Source: Catalinimonas sp038039535 (GTDB lineage: Bacteria; Bacteroidota; Bacteroidia; Cytophagales; Cyclobacteriaceae). From it: a DNA stretch of 64,000 nucleotides. The DNA lies in NCBI RefSeq assembly GCF_038039535.1, contig NZ_JBBPHP010000027.1, forward strand, positions 28,567 to 92,566, read 5' to 3'. Of the stretch, positions 44,738 through 53,791 are shown one piece after another (positions within the stretch are counted from its first letter, which is position 1; each line of letters starts with the position of its first letter). The notes under the pieces are model-generated. The model was not told where the DNA came from, ran no database searches, and worked only from the letters and a program-made list of their open reading frames with translations. Made by a program: the position numbers and the translations under genes.

Positions 44738-44750
44738 CATAAGCCCTGCT
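44738..44750 (-). repeat. 13-bp inverted repeat, right arm
   Basis: CATAAGCCCTGCT, the exact reverse complement of 43131-43143. Read in the sense of the protease gene it lies 78 bases before its start codon. Confidence 0.85.
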
Positions 44751-44765
44751 AATTTGAAGCAGACA

Positions 44766-44777
44766 TGATGCAGGTCA
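44766..44777. promoter_or_regulatory. Single TGAT-N4-GTCA site
   Basis: TGATGCAGGTCA, matching the Crp/FNR-type sites of the 49-63 kb region. About 104 bases upstream of the DUF302 gene. No partner at 22 bp. Confidence 0.4.
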
Positions 44778-44875
44778 TTTTTATCGTGCTTAAAAAATAT
44801 CACTTTGCGGATGTGAACAGAATAAGAATGAACACTGAGCCTAGGGCTTGGTTAAAACCATAAACTTAGAGCACC

Positions 44876-45265
44876 ATGCAATATTACTTCAGTAAAAAAT
44901 TAGCCAATACTACCTTTGATCAGGCATTGGAAAAGGTAGGAGAGGTGTTGAAATCTAAAGGCTTTGGCATACTCACCGAGATAGACGTACAGGCCACCAT
45001 GAAAAAGAAGCTGGACAAAGACCTGAGGCCCTATAAAATCCTGGGAGCATGCAATCCCTCCTTTGCCTATCAGGCATTGCAGGCCGAAAACAAAATCGGG
45101 ACCATGCTTCCCTGTAATGTCATTGTACAGGAACTGGAAGGTGGTGCAATAGAAGTTTCGGCAGTAGACCCTATGGCTTCTATGCAGGCAGTGGAAAACC
45201 CCGCGCTGGAAGGCATAGCCGGAGAAGTGCAGGCCCAGTTAAAGTCCGCCATAGAAGCGCTATAA
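44876..45265 (+). CDS. DUF302 protein
   Basis: 129 residues, one DUF302 domain: FDQALEKVGEVLKSKGFGILTEIDVQATMKKKLDKDLRPYKILGACNPSFAYQALQAENKIGTMLPCNVIVQELEGGAIEVSAVDP. No signal peptide. Two Cys (GACNP, LPCNV) are the conserved pair of this family. Members are small dimeric proteins of unknown role, often in stress or sulfur-related loci. A TGAT-N4-GTCA motif lies upstream, so it may share regulation with the stress island. Confidence 0.93.
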   Translation: MQYYFSKKLANTTFDQALEKVGEVLKSKGFGILTEIDVQATMKKKLDKDLRPYKILGACNPSFAYQALQAENKIGTMLPCNVIVQELEGGAIEVSAVDPMASMQAVENPALEGIAGEVQAQLKSAIEAL

Positions 45266-45278
45266 TCAATCATTTAGT

Positions 45279-46520
45279 TTAGGCTCTTGCAGTGACTTCG
45301 GGGCTGGACTTCTTTGCTTTTACAGCGGTAAAAAGCCAGTAAAATGAAACTAACAAATAAGTAATGCCATAGAGCAGACTAGTATTGATCCAATGTCCCT
45401 GATTGATGAAATACTGAGCAGCGATCAGCGTACAAATGATGCGGACAATCTCTAACGGAATCGCTATCCCGGGCTTCTCAAAGAGGCTGCCCAGACTGAG
45501 GAGAGAAAATAATATCAAAGTCGCTATGCCTGCCTTTTCAATGATTTTAAGCTGTCCTTCATTAAAAAGAAAGAGAGCAGTACCGATCAGTGCGAGCAAA
45601 AACTGGAACAAAATATAGTAGTTTAGCCGGGCAGAACCTTTGCTATCATACTTTTTATAACTGCTTTTATCCACTTCCTGAGGAGCCTGATAGCCTCCCA
45701 TTTCGGCGGGTTGCCAGCCGGGTTTATTGAACAGGATTCGCGCACGATCACTCCAGCGATGCGTCTGCTGTAGCTGTTTGCCCATGGCCACATAAGGCTT
45801 CAGATTTGCCCAGACAGGATTCCAACTATCTACCGGCTGAGTTACCCCATAGGTTGGTTTTTCCTCTTCTTCCTGAAAAGTACCAAAGAGCCTATCCCAG
45901 ACGATAAAGACCCCTGCGTGGTTTTTGTCAATGTACTTGGGATCACGGCCGTGATGCACTCTATGATGAGAGGGGGTATTGAAAATCCATTCAAACCAGC
46001 CGAGTTTACCAATGGTTTCGGTATGTATCCAGAACTGATATAGAGTAACAAAAGCGGATACCGTGACGAAAGTAAGCGTATCAAAGCCAAGGAAGGCCAG
46101 AGGAAGGTAAAAAATAGAGGTCCAGAGGGTTTGAAAAGAACCCTGGCGCAGTGCAACTGACAGATTATAGTCTTCACTTTGATGATGCACCACATGACCA
46201 CCCCAGAATAGATTCACTTCGTGGCTCATGCGGTGTGCCCAATAGTAGCAGAGGTCTACCAATACAAAGAGAATGGCAATCGTCCACCAGTTGACCGGGA
46301 TTTGTATAATCGCCAGATACTCATAGACCAGCTGATACATCGCTACGACCAGCACTTTGAAAAACAAGCCGGTTACCTGCTGCGTTACCCCACAACCGAT
46401 GTTGGTAAGCGCATCATTAAGGCGGTACAACTTCTTTTTCTGCTCAAACTGTATGATCAGCTCAAGGCCGATGAGCAGAAAATAGATAGGAATGGAAAGT
46501 ACAATAGGGTTAATGTCCAT
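45279..46520 (-). CDS. Sterol desaturase / fatty-acid hydroxylase superfamily protein
   Basis: 413 residues with about seven transmembrane helices. The di-iron histidine clusters are complete: HRMSH (96-100), HVVHH (109-113), His166 in WIHTETIG and HHRVHH (185-190). The C-terminal ~150 residues add four helices beyond the core, typical of the alkylglycerol monooxygenase-like group. It acts in the inner membrane on a lipid substrate not identifiable here. It is convergent with the DUF302 gene. Confidence 0.92.
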   Translation of the reverse strand: MDINPIVLSIPIYFLLIGLELIIQFEQKKKLYRLNDALTNIGCGVTQQVTGLFFKVLVVAMYQLVYEYLAIIQIPVNWWTIAILFVLVDLCYYWAHRMSHEVNLFWGGHVVHHQSEDYNLSVALRQGSFQTLWTSIFYLPLAFLGFDTLTFVTVSAFVTLYQFWIHTETIGKLGWFEWIFNTPSHHRVHHGRDPKYIDKNHAGVFIVWDRLFGTFQEEEEKPTYGVTQPVDSWNPVWANLKPYVAMGKQLQQTHRWSDRARILFNKPGWQPAEMGGYQAPQEVDKSSYKKYDSKGSARLNYYILFQFLLALIGTALFLFNEGQLKIIEKAGIATLILFSLLSLGSLFEKPGIAIPLEIVRIICTLIAAQYFINQGHWINTSLLYGITYLLVSFYWLFTAVKAKKSSPEVTARA

Positions 46521-46671
46521 AATGCTATGATCTTACTTTGTGTAAAAAGAACAACAGAAGTAAAGGTTTTGGATCATTTTTATACACTCATGCTTTTAAA
46601 ATAGCATATTTTCCAAAAAAGACCATAAGTTTGCAGCCTCTTTGAATGTATAAAAAGACTAAATATATCGC

Positions 46672-47133
46672 ATGTTAAGGTTTTTCAGATTACTCTGGGT
46701 TTTTACAGCATTGATTTACTTTGCTGCACTGATGTTGAGTTATGCCTATCTTCCCGAACGCGTGGGGATACAGGCGGATATGGAAGGAGTGCCCAATGAG
46801 TTTATAGAAAGGGATACTTTCTTCTATTTCGGATTAGGGTTCTTTATCATCGCCAACCTGCTGGGCTCTATTTTACTAAGTGTATTGACGAGCGTACCCG
46901 AGACTTCAGGCTTCTATTTTAGGAGTGAAAACTTTAAGGAGGGGATTACTTCATGGCTGAGTTCCTTTATTGCCATCATCAATATTTTCTTGACTTCAGC
47001 GGTGATGTACATAGCGCTCTTCAATAATCAGGGAGATTACCGGATGAGCCAGTTCAACTGGCTGATCTATGTAGCTCCTCTGCTGTTGCTGATCAGTTTG
47101 ATATGGCTGGTTTCTATCATTATCAAACGTTAG
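46672..47133 (+). CDS. Membrane protein, DUF1648-like
   Basis: 153 residues, four transmembrane segments. The loop YLPERVGIQADMEGVPNEFIERDTFFYFGLG resembles the LPdrVp.H....G.pd.w DUF1648 segment, followed by a second pair of helices. No enzymatic residues. Divergent from the hydroxylase gene with 151 bases between. Role unknown. Confidence 0.65.
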   Translation: MLRFFRLLWVFTALIYFAALMLSYAYLPERVGIQADMEGVPNEFIERDTFFYFGLGFFIIANLLGSILLSVLTSVPETSGFYFRSENFKEGITSWLSSFIAIINIFLTSAVMYIALFNNQGDYRMSQFNWLIYVAPLLLLISLIWLVSIIIKR

Positions 47134-47260
47134 TAGAAAAATTTTCATGCTTTGTGCAAGATGGGGTGAACTCAGATTCGCTCCTTCATACTGTATTTTA
47201 TCCTGATAAATTTCCAAACTTTATTTAAGCAGGAGGTTAGAGATATTTATTCTCACAGAC

Positions 47261-48452
47261 TTTAAAACCGTACACAAAAAATAAACTGTAAGTTCTTTGA
47301 AATGTGAAAGGATTTAAAGAAAGGGATTGGCAGCTTTGTGTTGCCAAACATAAAAGCCAAACCAATCCACTTTCAGAAGATGCTCAAAGATATCAAAAAG
47401 TCTCTACAATCAGTCTATGGTAAGCCCTCATGTCGCCAAGCATCGCGGCTCTCCAATCTAGCGAAGCTTATTTATGCAGTTATCAGCAGTGGCAGAAGCT
47501 CTCTTCAAAGCATGGGCAAAGGCCTTGCTGAGCACACGGACCTGGAGAGCCGAGTTAAGAAGGCCAAACGCTTTCTGACAGCAAGTATACTGATTACCTT
47601 CCACATGTGGCTTTGCTTTTTGTTTGGCTAAAAGACCGGGAGTGGACTTTCATCATCGATGGCTCAGAAGTGGGCAACGGTTGTACAGCCTTGATGGTCA
47701 GCATTGTCTGGCGTAGGCGTGCACTTCCAGTCTGCTGGCTGGTTCGCAGATGCAATAAAGGGCATCTGGACGTCATCAGCCAGTTGGCAGGGATAATGCC
47801 GAAAACAGACAAAAGCATCATCTTGCTCGGTGATGAGGAGTTTGACAGCCCAGAACTTCAGCAATTCTGCTAGAAGAACAAGTGGAAATATGTATTCAGA
47901 ACTGCTAAGAACACCATAGTGTCACCAAGCGGGCATTTAGAGGATGGATTCCCCATTGGCAGCCTGTACCCAATGGAAAACCACGACCACTGGCTCTGCG
48001 AGGAGCTTTACTTCACCAAAAAACTCATCGGGCCAGTTAATTGCATTGTTTGGCACCAGGTCAGGTGCGAACAGCCTATTTATTTGGTGAGCAACCTTGA
48101 ATGGGCCAAGGATGTCATGGCTTATTACAGCAAGCGCTTCCTGATCGAAACCATGTTTAGGGACATCAAATCAAGTGGCTTTCATATCCATAAAGTAAAG
48201 ATCAAAGACCCAGATCGGCTATTCAACCTGTTGATTATCGTGGCCATTGCCCTATTGATTGTAACGGCTTTTGGCAGCTTCAAAAAGCAATGGATAGGCT
48301 TTGTAGGCCAGTTTGCTAGAAAGGACAGATTAGACCAGTTTTCCACTTTCCAAATGGGATTTAGGGCATTAGCTTACTGCATAGAAAAACGCATCCGATT
48401 ATTCCCTAAATTTTCAAAGAACTTCTTTAAATGTTTTTTGTACGGTTTTAAA
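47261..48452 (+). mobile_element. Decayed IS4-family insertion sequence, ~1.19 kb
   Basis: The outer inverted repeats pair TTTAAAACCGTAC (47261-47273) with GTACGGTTTTAAA (48440-48452). A second inner pair is AAGTTCTTTGAAA (47290-47302) and TTTCAAAGAACTT (48412-48424), so each end is about 40 bp of imperfect inverted repeat. The right end overlaps the transposase 3' end. I found no target-site duplication in the five bases flanking the outer ends. Confidence 0.8.
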
Positions 48453-48455
48453 TGA
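47338..48455 (+). pseudogene. IS4-family transposase, frameshifted and nonsense-interrupted
   Basis: The frame starts at 47338 (MLPNIKAKPIHFQKML). It shifts near 47580, where AKRFLTAS in one frame continues in another as DSKYTDYLPHVALLFVWLKDREWTFIIDGSEVGNG with the first DDE Asp. A TAG at 47871-47873 interrupts it after SPELQQFC. The third part has YYSKRFLIETMFRDIK, the exact Y-(2)-R-(3)-E-(6)-K signature of IS4 transposases. Two independent lesions mean no active enzyme unless both are suppressed. Confidence 0.88.
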
Positions 48456-48525
48456 AAAATTAAAATTTTTTCTTGAAACAAATAATAGCATGAATGCAGA
48501 TAAATGAAGTAAATAGAAAAGTTGA

Positions 48526-49503
48526 CTAAAATTTTGTGTCATTATTCTTAAGTTGATAAATGTCATTAAGCCGGACAGGGTTACTGTTCTCATCAGTGAT
48601 ATTCAATTCATAGCGAAATCTTACTTTAGTCCCAATGGGTGCGTGGTAATAGATGATCTATGCTGCGCCTTCTTCTGTGCCTATACAACCATTAGAATAA
48701 GCTTTACCTAAAGTATGTGGATTGGTGGTAGGATGAATCAAAGCCCCCTGTCGTATGTGGTTGATCATAGGCTCTAAAAATGGTATTTGGGGCAATTTGG
48801 TATACTTGCCATCATCCCTTTGCGTCAGAAAATAGAGTTTTGCTGTCACAGGATTTATATAGGAGGGATTTTTTTCAATCCTAACGATCTCTCCCTCTCC
48901 AATTGGAGTCCTCAAATTTACTTCTCGCCCTGCAGTCTTAAGGTATTTGATTTCGTTTCTTCCAACCCTGACTGGAAAAGTATATTTTGTGGAGTCATGA
49001 ACAATGATCCTAAGTTTATATTCCGGAATATTGACATCTACTATCGTGTTTTTTAGTTCTGCTTCTATTTCATTGGCAGTTTGCTTATCAGGTATATGAA
49101 GGGTATCTCCTTTATGTAGAATAACGGCTTCTTTTTGATCGTAAATAAAGATTCCCTGCTTCATTCTTTCATAATAATCATAACTCACCAGGGTATCTAT
49201 GATCCAGGAGTTAGCACGAATCAGTATGTGTTCACTCAATGCATAATCCAATTGGCTATCTTGTAGCTGTAAAACGCTATCCAGAAAAGTAAAGTATTCT
49301 TTCATCTTAATGTCACGAGGAATAATAAAGACGGGCTTAAATTGCTCATTAGAAATGATGATAGGGTCATTACTTTCAGAAAGCTCACTTTTCACGTCAT
49401 TAGCAGTTTCTTCATTTTCTTTGCTAGTCTGAAAATGCGTACATGCTGTAAGCAGTAAGTACATTAAGGATAATATTAACCCTATTGTGGGAAATGACTT
49501 CAT
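48526..49503 (-). pseudogene. YkuD L,D-transpeptidase lipoprotein with an in-frame amber codon
   Basis: 281 residues up to a TAG at 48658-48660. The same frame goes on with IIYYHAPIGTKVRFRYELN to a stop at 48526. This is the normal end of a YkuD domain, in which GEADAWRIYYYAPIGTKVVFRYDL is typical, so the TAG replaces a Trp codon. Before it: lipobox LLTAC (Cys21), a LysM-like segment (GIFIYDQKEAVILHKGDTLHIP), and the active site HPTTNPHTLGKAYSNGCIG with Cys273. The catalytic Cys precedes the stop, so a truncated protein may still be made; the last ~43 residues are lost. Confidence 0.8.
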
Positions 49504-49538
49504 GCTGCAAAGAAATCAGCAAAAGCTCAATACAACAA

Positions 49539-49550
49539 TGATTTTGATCA
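49539..49550. promoter_or_regulatory. Crp/FNR-type site upstream of the YkuD gene
   Basis: TGATTTTGATCA, a perfect TGAT-N4-ATCA palindrome, centre 41 bases before the start codon. No partner at 22 bp is visible. Confidence 0.6.
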
Positions 49551-49601
49551 TAGGTAAAGTGAGAGATAAAAAAATCATATCTTCATATTCTAATAAATCA
49601 T

Positions 49602-49640
49602 TTAGAGTTCTCTCCTATGGTATTTAGGAGAGAACTCTAA
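49602..49640. terminator. 16-bp perfect inverted repeat
   Basis: TTAGAGTTCTCTCCTA (49602-49617) and TAGGAGAGAACTCTAA (49625-49640) with a 7-base loop. It lies downstream of the leftward 49817 gene. There is no T-run, so it is a terminator candidate or RNA stabiliser. Confidence 0.6.
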
Positions 49641-49816
49641 CTGTATAAATATACTCTCCTTCAGCATTAACATAGAAAATCTGGGATCAAGTAAGTCCGA
49701 TAAAAAGTAGTATATACTTGATGATATTCAGGACATTACAACTTCAGCCCAGTAGAATAATTCTTTTTTTAGTTGTTTAAATTCTGTGAAGAGATGCTCA
49801 ACCTGCTGTTTTATTG

Positions 49817-50143
49817 CTATATGTTAGAACGGTATAACTCATCAGATACATTGGTTTGCCGTTGAAGAGTTTCAGCCAGATACTTTTCATGTTCTTCAAT
49901 AGCAGTTTTTGTATTAGCTATTCGCGTAGAAAATTCAGTAAGTTTTTGTAGTAATTCCTGTGAATGCTTTTGCAGATGTTCAGGCAAAACTTTTTCCATA
50001 AACTTTCTGTGTAATTTGTGAAGAAATCTTGACTCATCTGAAATGTAGGCTACTTCTTCCTGCCATTCATGGCTTTCAAAATGCAGTACCTCTAGGCTTG
50101 CCCGTAAGAGGTATTCAGACTTGGGAGTAGATAGAAGTTTCAT
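49817..50143 (-). CDS. Coiled-coil small protein, hypothetical
   Basis: 108 residues, nearly all helical and strongly charged (HLQKHSQELLQKLTEFSTRIANTKTAIEEHEKYLAETLQRQ). It has heptad-like spacing and no signal. It starts 48 bases downstream of the CrtI-like gene on the same strand, so it may be co-transcribed. No family recognised. Confidence 0.55.
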   Translation of the reverse strand: MKLLSTPKSEYLLRASLEVLHFESHEWQEEVAYISDESRFLHKLHRKFMEKVLPEHLQKHSQELLQKLTEFSTRIANTKTAIEEHEKYLAETLQRQTNVSDELYRSNI

Positions 50144-50191
50144 TGAACTGACAATTTATAGAATGCATTTTTATACTAAAATTTAAGCGTA

Positions 50192-51743
50192 TCAACTTTG
50201 CTCCATGGTGATTTTCCGTTCTTCTTTTGCCTTTACCTCAGGAGGGAAAGCGGAGATAAACTTTAGTCTTTCTTTTTTGCAAATCATTTGAATCACGGAT
50301 TTTCCAGACAGAGCAGAAGGAGGCAGGCCTCCACCGGGTTCTACCCATTGCCCAGCCATATAGAAATTTTCTAGTCCAGGCAGTTTCTTTTCCATTTTTT
50401 CTAAAAACGTTTCTTTAGTCAACTTCCATCCTTCATAGCTTCCTTTATAAACCCCGGTATATTTTTCATAGGTAATAGGCGTTGCCAAATCCATCATTTC
50501 AAATTTCCCCACAATTTGAGGAAACCTACTTGTTAATCTTTCCATCACTTCCATCAGAGTTCTTATCTTTTCTTTTTTATACTTTTCATTATTGTCAGCA
50601 AGTACTTTCCAGTAATGGTAATCAGTTTCTATCATAGAGGTAATTAAGGATTTTCCTTCTGGTGCTAATGTGGGATCAAAGTTGTATACCTGTATATTCA
50701 GCCGATCATGGCTTACATTTCCGGCTTTCAGAGGTTTTTTTAAAATAAAACTTCTTCCCATAGCGGCTCCTTCCAAATCTTGGAAGGAGTAGTTAATGCC
50801 AAAAGAAGCAAAAAGTATGGGCCTGAAAAGTGGCAGTGAAAGGTAGTAGTGATCAATTTTTTCATCCTTGTATTTCCCTTGTAACATATGATAGATAGTA
50901 GTATATCCATCGGCAGCTGAAATAATATAATCAGCGTATAACCGATGCCCGTCTTCTAATACTACCCCGCCAGCACAATCATTGTGTACAATGATTTCTT
51001 TTACAGCCGCATTGTAGTGGATAGAGCCTCCGGTAGACAGAAACTTATTAAGAATTTTATTAATAAAAGGTGCTGAACCACCCAGAGGATATCCGGCTTC
51101 TTTGTTGTTCATCCAGGCAAGCGTATAAAGGATAGCGATTACAGGCATGTCCTTGCCAAGACTAAGGAAAAGGGCCTTTAGGTAAGGGTTTTTTAGTTTT
51201 AGAGCAATATCTCCACAGGAATACCGGAACCATTTCATAATTTCTCTATAGACATATAGGCCTTTAAGGCCATGCCTTACGCTTGTGAAAATGTTATGAA
51301 AGAGGTTATGACTAGGTTGGAGCGTTTGATCATCTATTAAAACCTGAATGGTTTTAGTAAAGTTGTGGATGAAATCATCTTCTTCTGGAGCTATTTCCAG
51401 CCAGTGCGCTTTAAGTTGATTTGGGTTGCAGTAAAGGATTACGTCTTCTCCTTCTACATTTTCCAGATGAGTAAATCTATCGTGATTGACAAATTCAGTT
51501 CCATCTAAGGCCCCTAGATCACTCCATAATTTATGCATTTTATTAGTGCTTCCAGAGCCTACCAGCCAATGTATACATCCGTTTATAATAAAATCTTCAT
51601 GTTTCCAGGAGGTACACTGCCCCCCCAGCTTTCTCGCTTTTTTCAAGGATACTCACCTTAAAGCCATTAATGGCACCATAATAACCAGCTGAAAGACCAG
51701 CGATGCCTCCTCCAATAATGATCATGGACTTTTCTATATTCAT
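50192..51743 (-). pseudogene. CrtI/phytoene-desaturase-like FAD oxidoreductase, frameshifted at a G7 tract
   Basis: The full reading needs two frames. From ATG 51743: MNIEKSMIIIGGGIAGLSAGYYGAINGFKVSILEKSEKAGG, an intact FAD-binding Rossmann motif. The frame then breaks in a run of seven G (C7 at 51620-51626 on the plus strand). The other frame continues with GGQCTSWKHEDFIINGCIHWLVG and ends with NFYMAGQWVEPGGGLPPSALSG. Deleting one G restores a 517-residue protein of the phytoene desaturase/carotenoid isomerase-like FAD family. The lesion is a single base in a homopolymer, so it could be a phase-variable switch, a real mutation, or a sequencing error. Confidence 0.85.
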
Positions 51744-51778
51744 AATGCGGGTGAGTGAAAGTATTGTAAAACTTAGTA

Positions 51779-51813
51779 TTAATTCCTCCTACACTCTAGA
51801 TAGGAGGAGTTAA
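51779..51813. terminator. Terminator-like inverted repeat after the BON gene
   Basis: TTAATTCCTCCTA and TAGGAGGAGTTAA pair over 12 of 13 bases. On the minus strand it follows the BON gene stop by about 25 bases and is followed by a T-rich stretch. Confidence 0.6.
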
Positions 51814-51838
51814 TATTCTGTGGTCAAAATCCTATTGA

Positions 51839-52513
51839 TTATAGTAAGACAGTTTCAGACGAAATCTCCAGTTGATTCTCGATCTGCGAGATACCAGGAG
51901 TGAGCCAGGTAGCTCTTTCTGCATCTTTTTTTTCGGCCAGAGAGCGAACTTTTCCTTTCAGGATAGCCTTGCTACCATCTAATACAATATGAATTCTATC
52001 TGCATCTAGCTGTGCATGTCGTCGGAAAGCATTTTTGATATTTTCACTTATATCGGAGGGTCTGACTTTAGCTTTAACATGTATAGAGTTAGTCACACCG
52101 CTTACCCCCAGAAGTTGCTCAACCGCGTCCTCGGCTGCGACTTTTTGATAGTACCAATCCACTTCACCTTCTAACGAAACCCAAGCCTGATTAACAATTA
52201 TTTTAACTTTGTCATCTGGAACGTTAACATTCCAGCGAAGTGCATTGCTAACAGCCAGTGCAATATCTGCATCAGTATGCTGACTGTTTCCGGGAAGTTT
52301 CACAACAAATTTCTCAACAATTGCTTTAACTCCTTCTATCTTTTCTGCTGATCTTTCGGCCTCTCTTTTCTTAAAGTAAGAGTCAGTAAATCCGGAAAGG
52401 GTAACGATCCCATCATTTACACTTACATCAATCTCCGCATGAGAGATTGGAAACCTCCACTTTAGTTCGGCCATTACGTCCTGTTGGAGTTCATGATCTG
52501 ATTTTGCTTTCAT
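51839..52513 (-). CDS. Protein with three BON domains (OsmY-like)
   Basis: 224 residues comprising three BON repeats (~7-72, ~80-146, ~152-220), each with the pattern V...V.DG.V.L.G.V.....+..AE+......GV..V.N.+. (WRFPISHAEIDVSVNDGIVTLSGFTD; VKIIVNQAWVSLEGEVDW; IHIVLDGSKAILKGKVRS). No signal peptide is present, unlike periplasmic OsmY, so it may be cytoplasmic. BON domains bind phospholipid or membranes. A 22-bp-spaced set of Crp/FNR-type sites lies upstream. First gene of a short unit ending at a hairpin. Confidence 0.88.
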   Translation of the reverse strand: MKAKSDHELQQDVMAELKWRFPISHAEIDVSVNDGIVTLSGFTDSYFKKREAERSAEKIEGVKAIVEKFVVKLPGNSQHTDADIALAVSNALRWNVNVPDDKVKIIVNQAWVSLEGEVDWYYQKVAAEDAVEQLLGVSGVTNSIHVKAKVRPSDISENIKNAFRRHAQLDADRIHIVLDGSKAILKGKVRSLAEKKDAERATWLTPGISQIENQLEISSETVLL

Positions 52514-52814
52514 GGCATAAAAATTAAGGTTGGTTATATGAAATCAATCTTGCTTTTATAAAATTCTTCAAATTAATCATGATGAGGGGTGATCTAAGTC
52601 ATCGCTCCAAATGATCTTGTTAAGCGAAAACTATTAAGAATCCATTAGCTAAGTCTTCTGTTATTTTGATAAGGTGGATGAAAAAAAGTCAGCCAGGATT
52701 GTGATGCGCAAAATATTATTAAATTGCTAGCAATATGACTTCAAATCATCACTCAGAAGCCTTCATCATGATTTATTCTCACCAGTTAGATAAGATGCTT
52801 AGGCTTTATCACAA
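52514..52814. other. Intergenic region with the BON gene promoter sites
   Basis: It carries the three 22-bp-spaced sites at 52568-52623. The right part (52624-52814) has no feature; it follows the MlaD stop. Confidence 0.55.
52568..52623. promoter_or_regulatory. Three Crp/FNR-type sites at 22-bp spacing, BON gene
   Basis: TCAAATTAATCA (52568, only the right half matches), TGATCTAAGTCA (52590) and TGATCTTGTTAA (52612). Start-to-start distances are exactly 22 bp. The central, best site is centred 82 bases before the BON start codon. Confidence 0.7.
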
Positions 52815-53780
52815 CTAAGGCTTTTGCTTTTCTTGTTTTTTAAAGTATCGGCGAAGCAGGAAGTTGTGCTGTAGCGCTTTCATGTTCTCATTGAATAAGC
52901 CAATGCCAGTGTGTATCTCATCAAGGCTAGTCTGTACTTCATTTGCTAATGTACTATTGCTGAGCAGCAAGCCTGCAGTACCTTTACCTTCTTCTAAGTT
53001 CTGTACCATCAGTTGTACGTTTTGCGCTACTTCGGATATTACTTCGCTGGATGTCTGCAACTTTTGCATGGTATGCTGAAGCTGCCCTACTATCAAAGTA
53101 TCCTCAGCTAAAAAGCTGATGATACCAGGACCACGGCTGATCTTGACAGCAGTACTTTCAAGTTCAGTAATAGTAGCTGCTGCTCCTTCACTGGCTTGGG
53201 TGAGATTTTGCAAAGTTTGTTGAAGATACTGCGCAAATTGTTTATCACGAATAAGCATTCCTACAGTGCCCTCTCCTTTATTGATATGATTGGTTATGGC
53301 TACCAGATTTTGGGTAAGAGTGGCTACGTTTTCATTGGAAACGCTTAGCGTTCTAAGTAAAGCATCAGTATCTACATTAGATTGTGAAATAATCCAGTCA
53401 TTCATTTCTACAGGAAGTGCATGGCCCGAACCAGGTCGTATATTGATAATAACATTCCCAACTAATCCATCCGTACCTATTGTAGCTACAGCATTTTTCT
53501 TGATATAGGTTCTTACAGCTTCACGGATGAGCATATCCACCTGAATGGCAGAGTCACTGACAATTTTGATGCGTTTTACAATACCCACATCGATACCTGC
53601 AAAACGTACACTATTACCTTCTCTCAAACCATTTACATCAGTAAAGCGAGTACTTAGTTGAAAGCGGGTATTGAACATGTTACGCTGGTTCCCTATCATG
53701 TATAATGCTACAATTAAAAAGATAAGCCCGAGCATCACGAAGATACCTAGCTTGATTTTATGGTGTGTTTCTTGGCTCAT
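52815..53780 (-). CDS. mlaD: MlaD-family substrate-binding protein (MCE domain)
   Basis: 321 residues. One N-terminal transmembrane helix (LGIFVMLGLIFLIVALYMIG) anchors it in the inner membrane. The MCE domain follows at ~38-120 (FNTRFQLSTRFTDVNGLREGNSVRFAGIDVGIVKRIKI...IGTDGLVGNVIINIRPGS). The rest is helical coiled coil, which forms the periplasmic tunnel. Third gene of the mlaE-mlaF-mlaD unit. The complex moves phospholipids between inner and outer membrane. Confidence 0.92.
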   Translation of the reverse strand: MSQETHHKIKLGIFVMLGLIFLIVALYMIGNQRNMFNTRFQLSTRFTDVNGLREGNSVRFAGIDVGIVKRIKIVSDSAIQVDMLIREAVRTYIKKNAVATIGTDGLVGNVIINIRPGSGHALPVEMNDWIISQSNVDTDALLRTLSVSNENVATLTQNLVAITNHINKGEGTVGMLIRDKQFAQYLQQTLQNLTQASEGAAATITELESTAVKISRGPGIISFLAEDTLIVGQLQHTMQKLQTSSEVISEVAQNVQLMVQNLEEGKGTAGLLLSNSTLANEVQTSLDEIHTGIGLFNENMKALQHNFLLRRYFKKQEKQKP

Positions 53781-53791
53781 ACGAATAAACT

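Larger units (their letters stand above)
49504..49816. other. Intergenic region with a regulatory palindrome and a 16-bp dyad
   Basis: It holds TGATTTTGATCA at 49539-49550 and the 16-bp perfect inverted repeat at 49602-49640. No gene. Confidence 0.6.

Noticed and set aside
47575..47640. Programmed frameshift in the IS transposase
   Set aside because: IS4-family transposases are made from a single frame, no slippery heptamer is evident, and a TAG follows downstream; decay is simpler.
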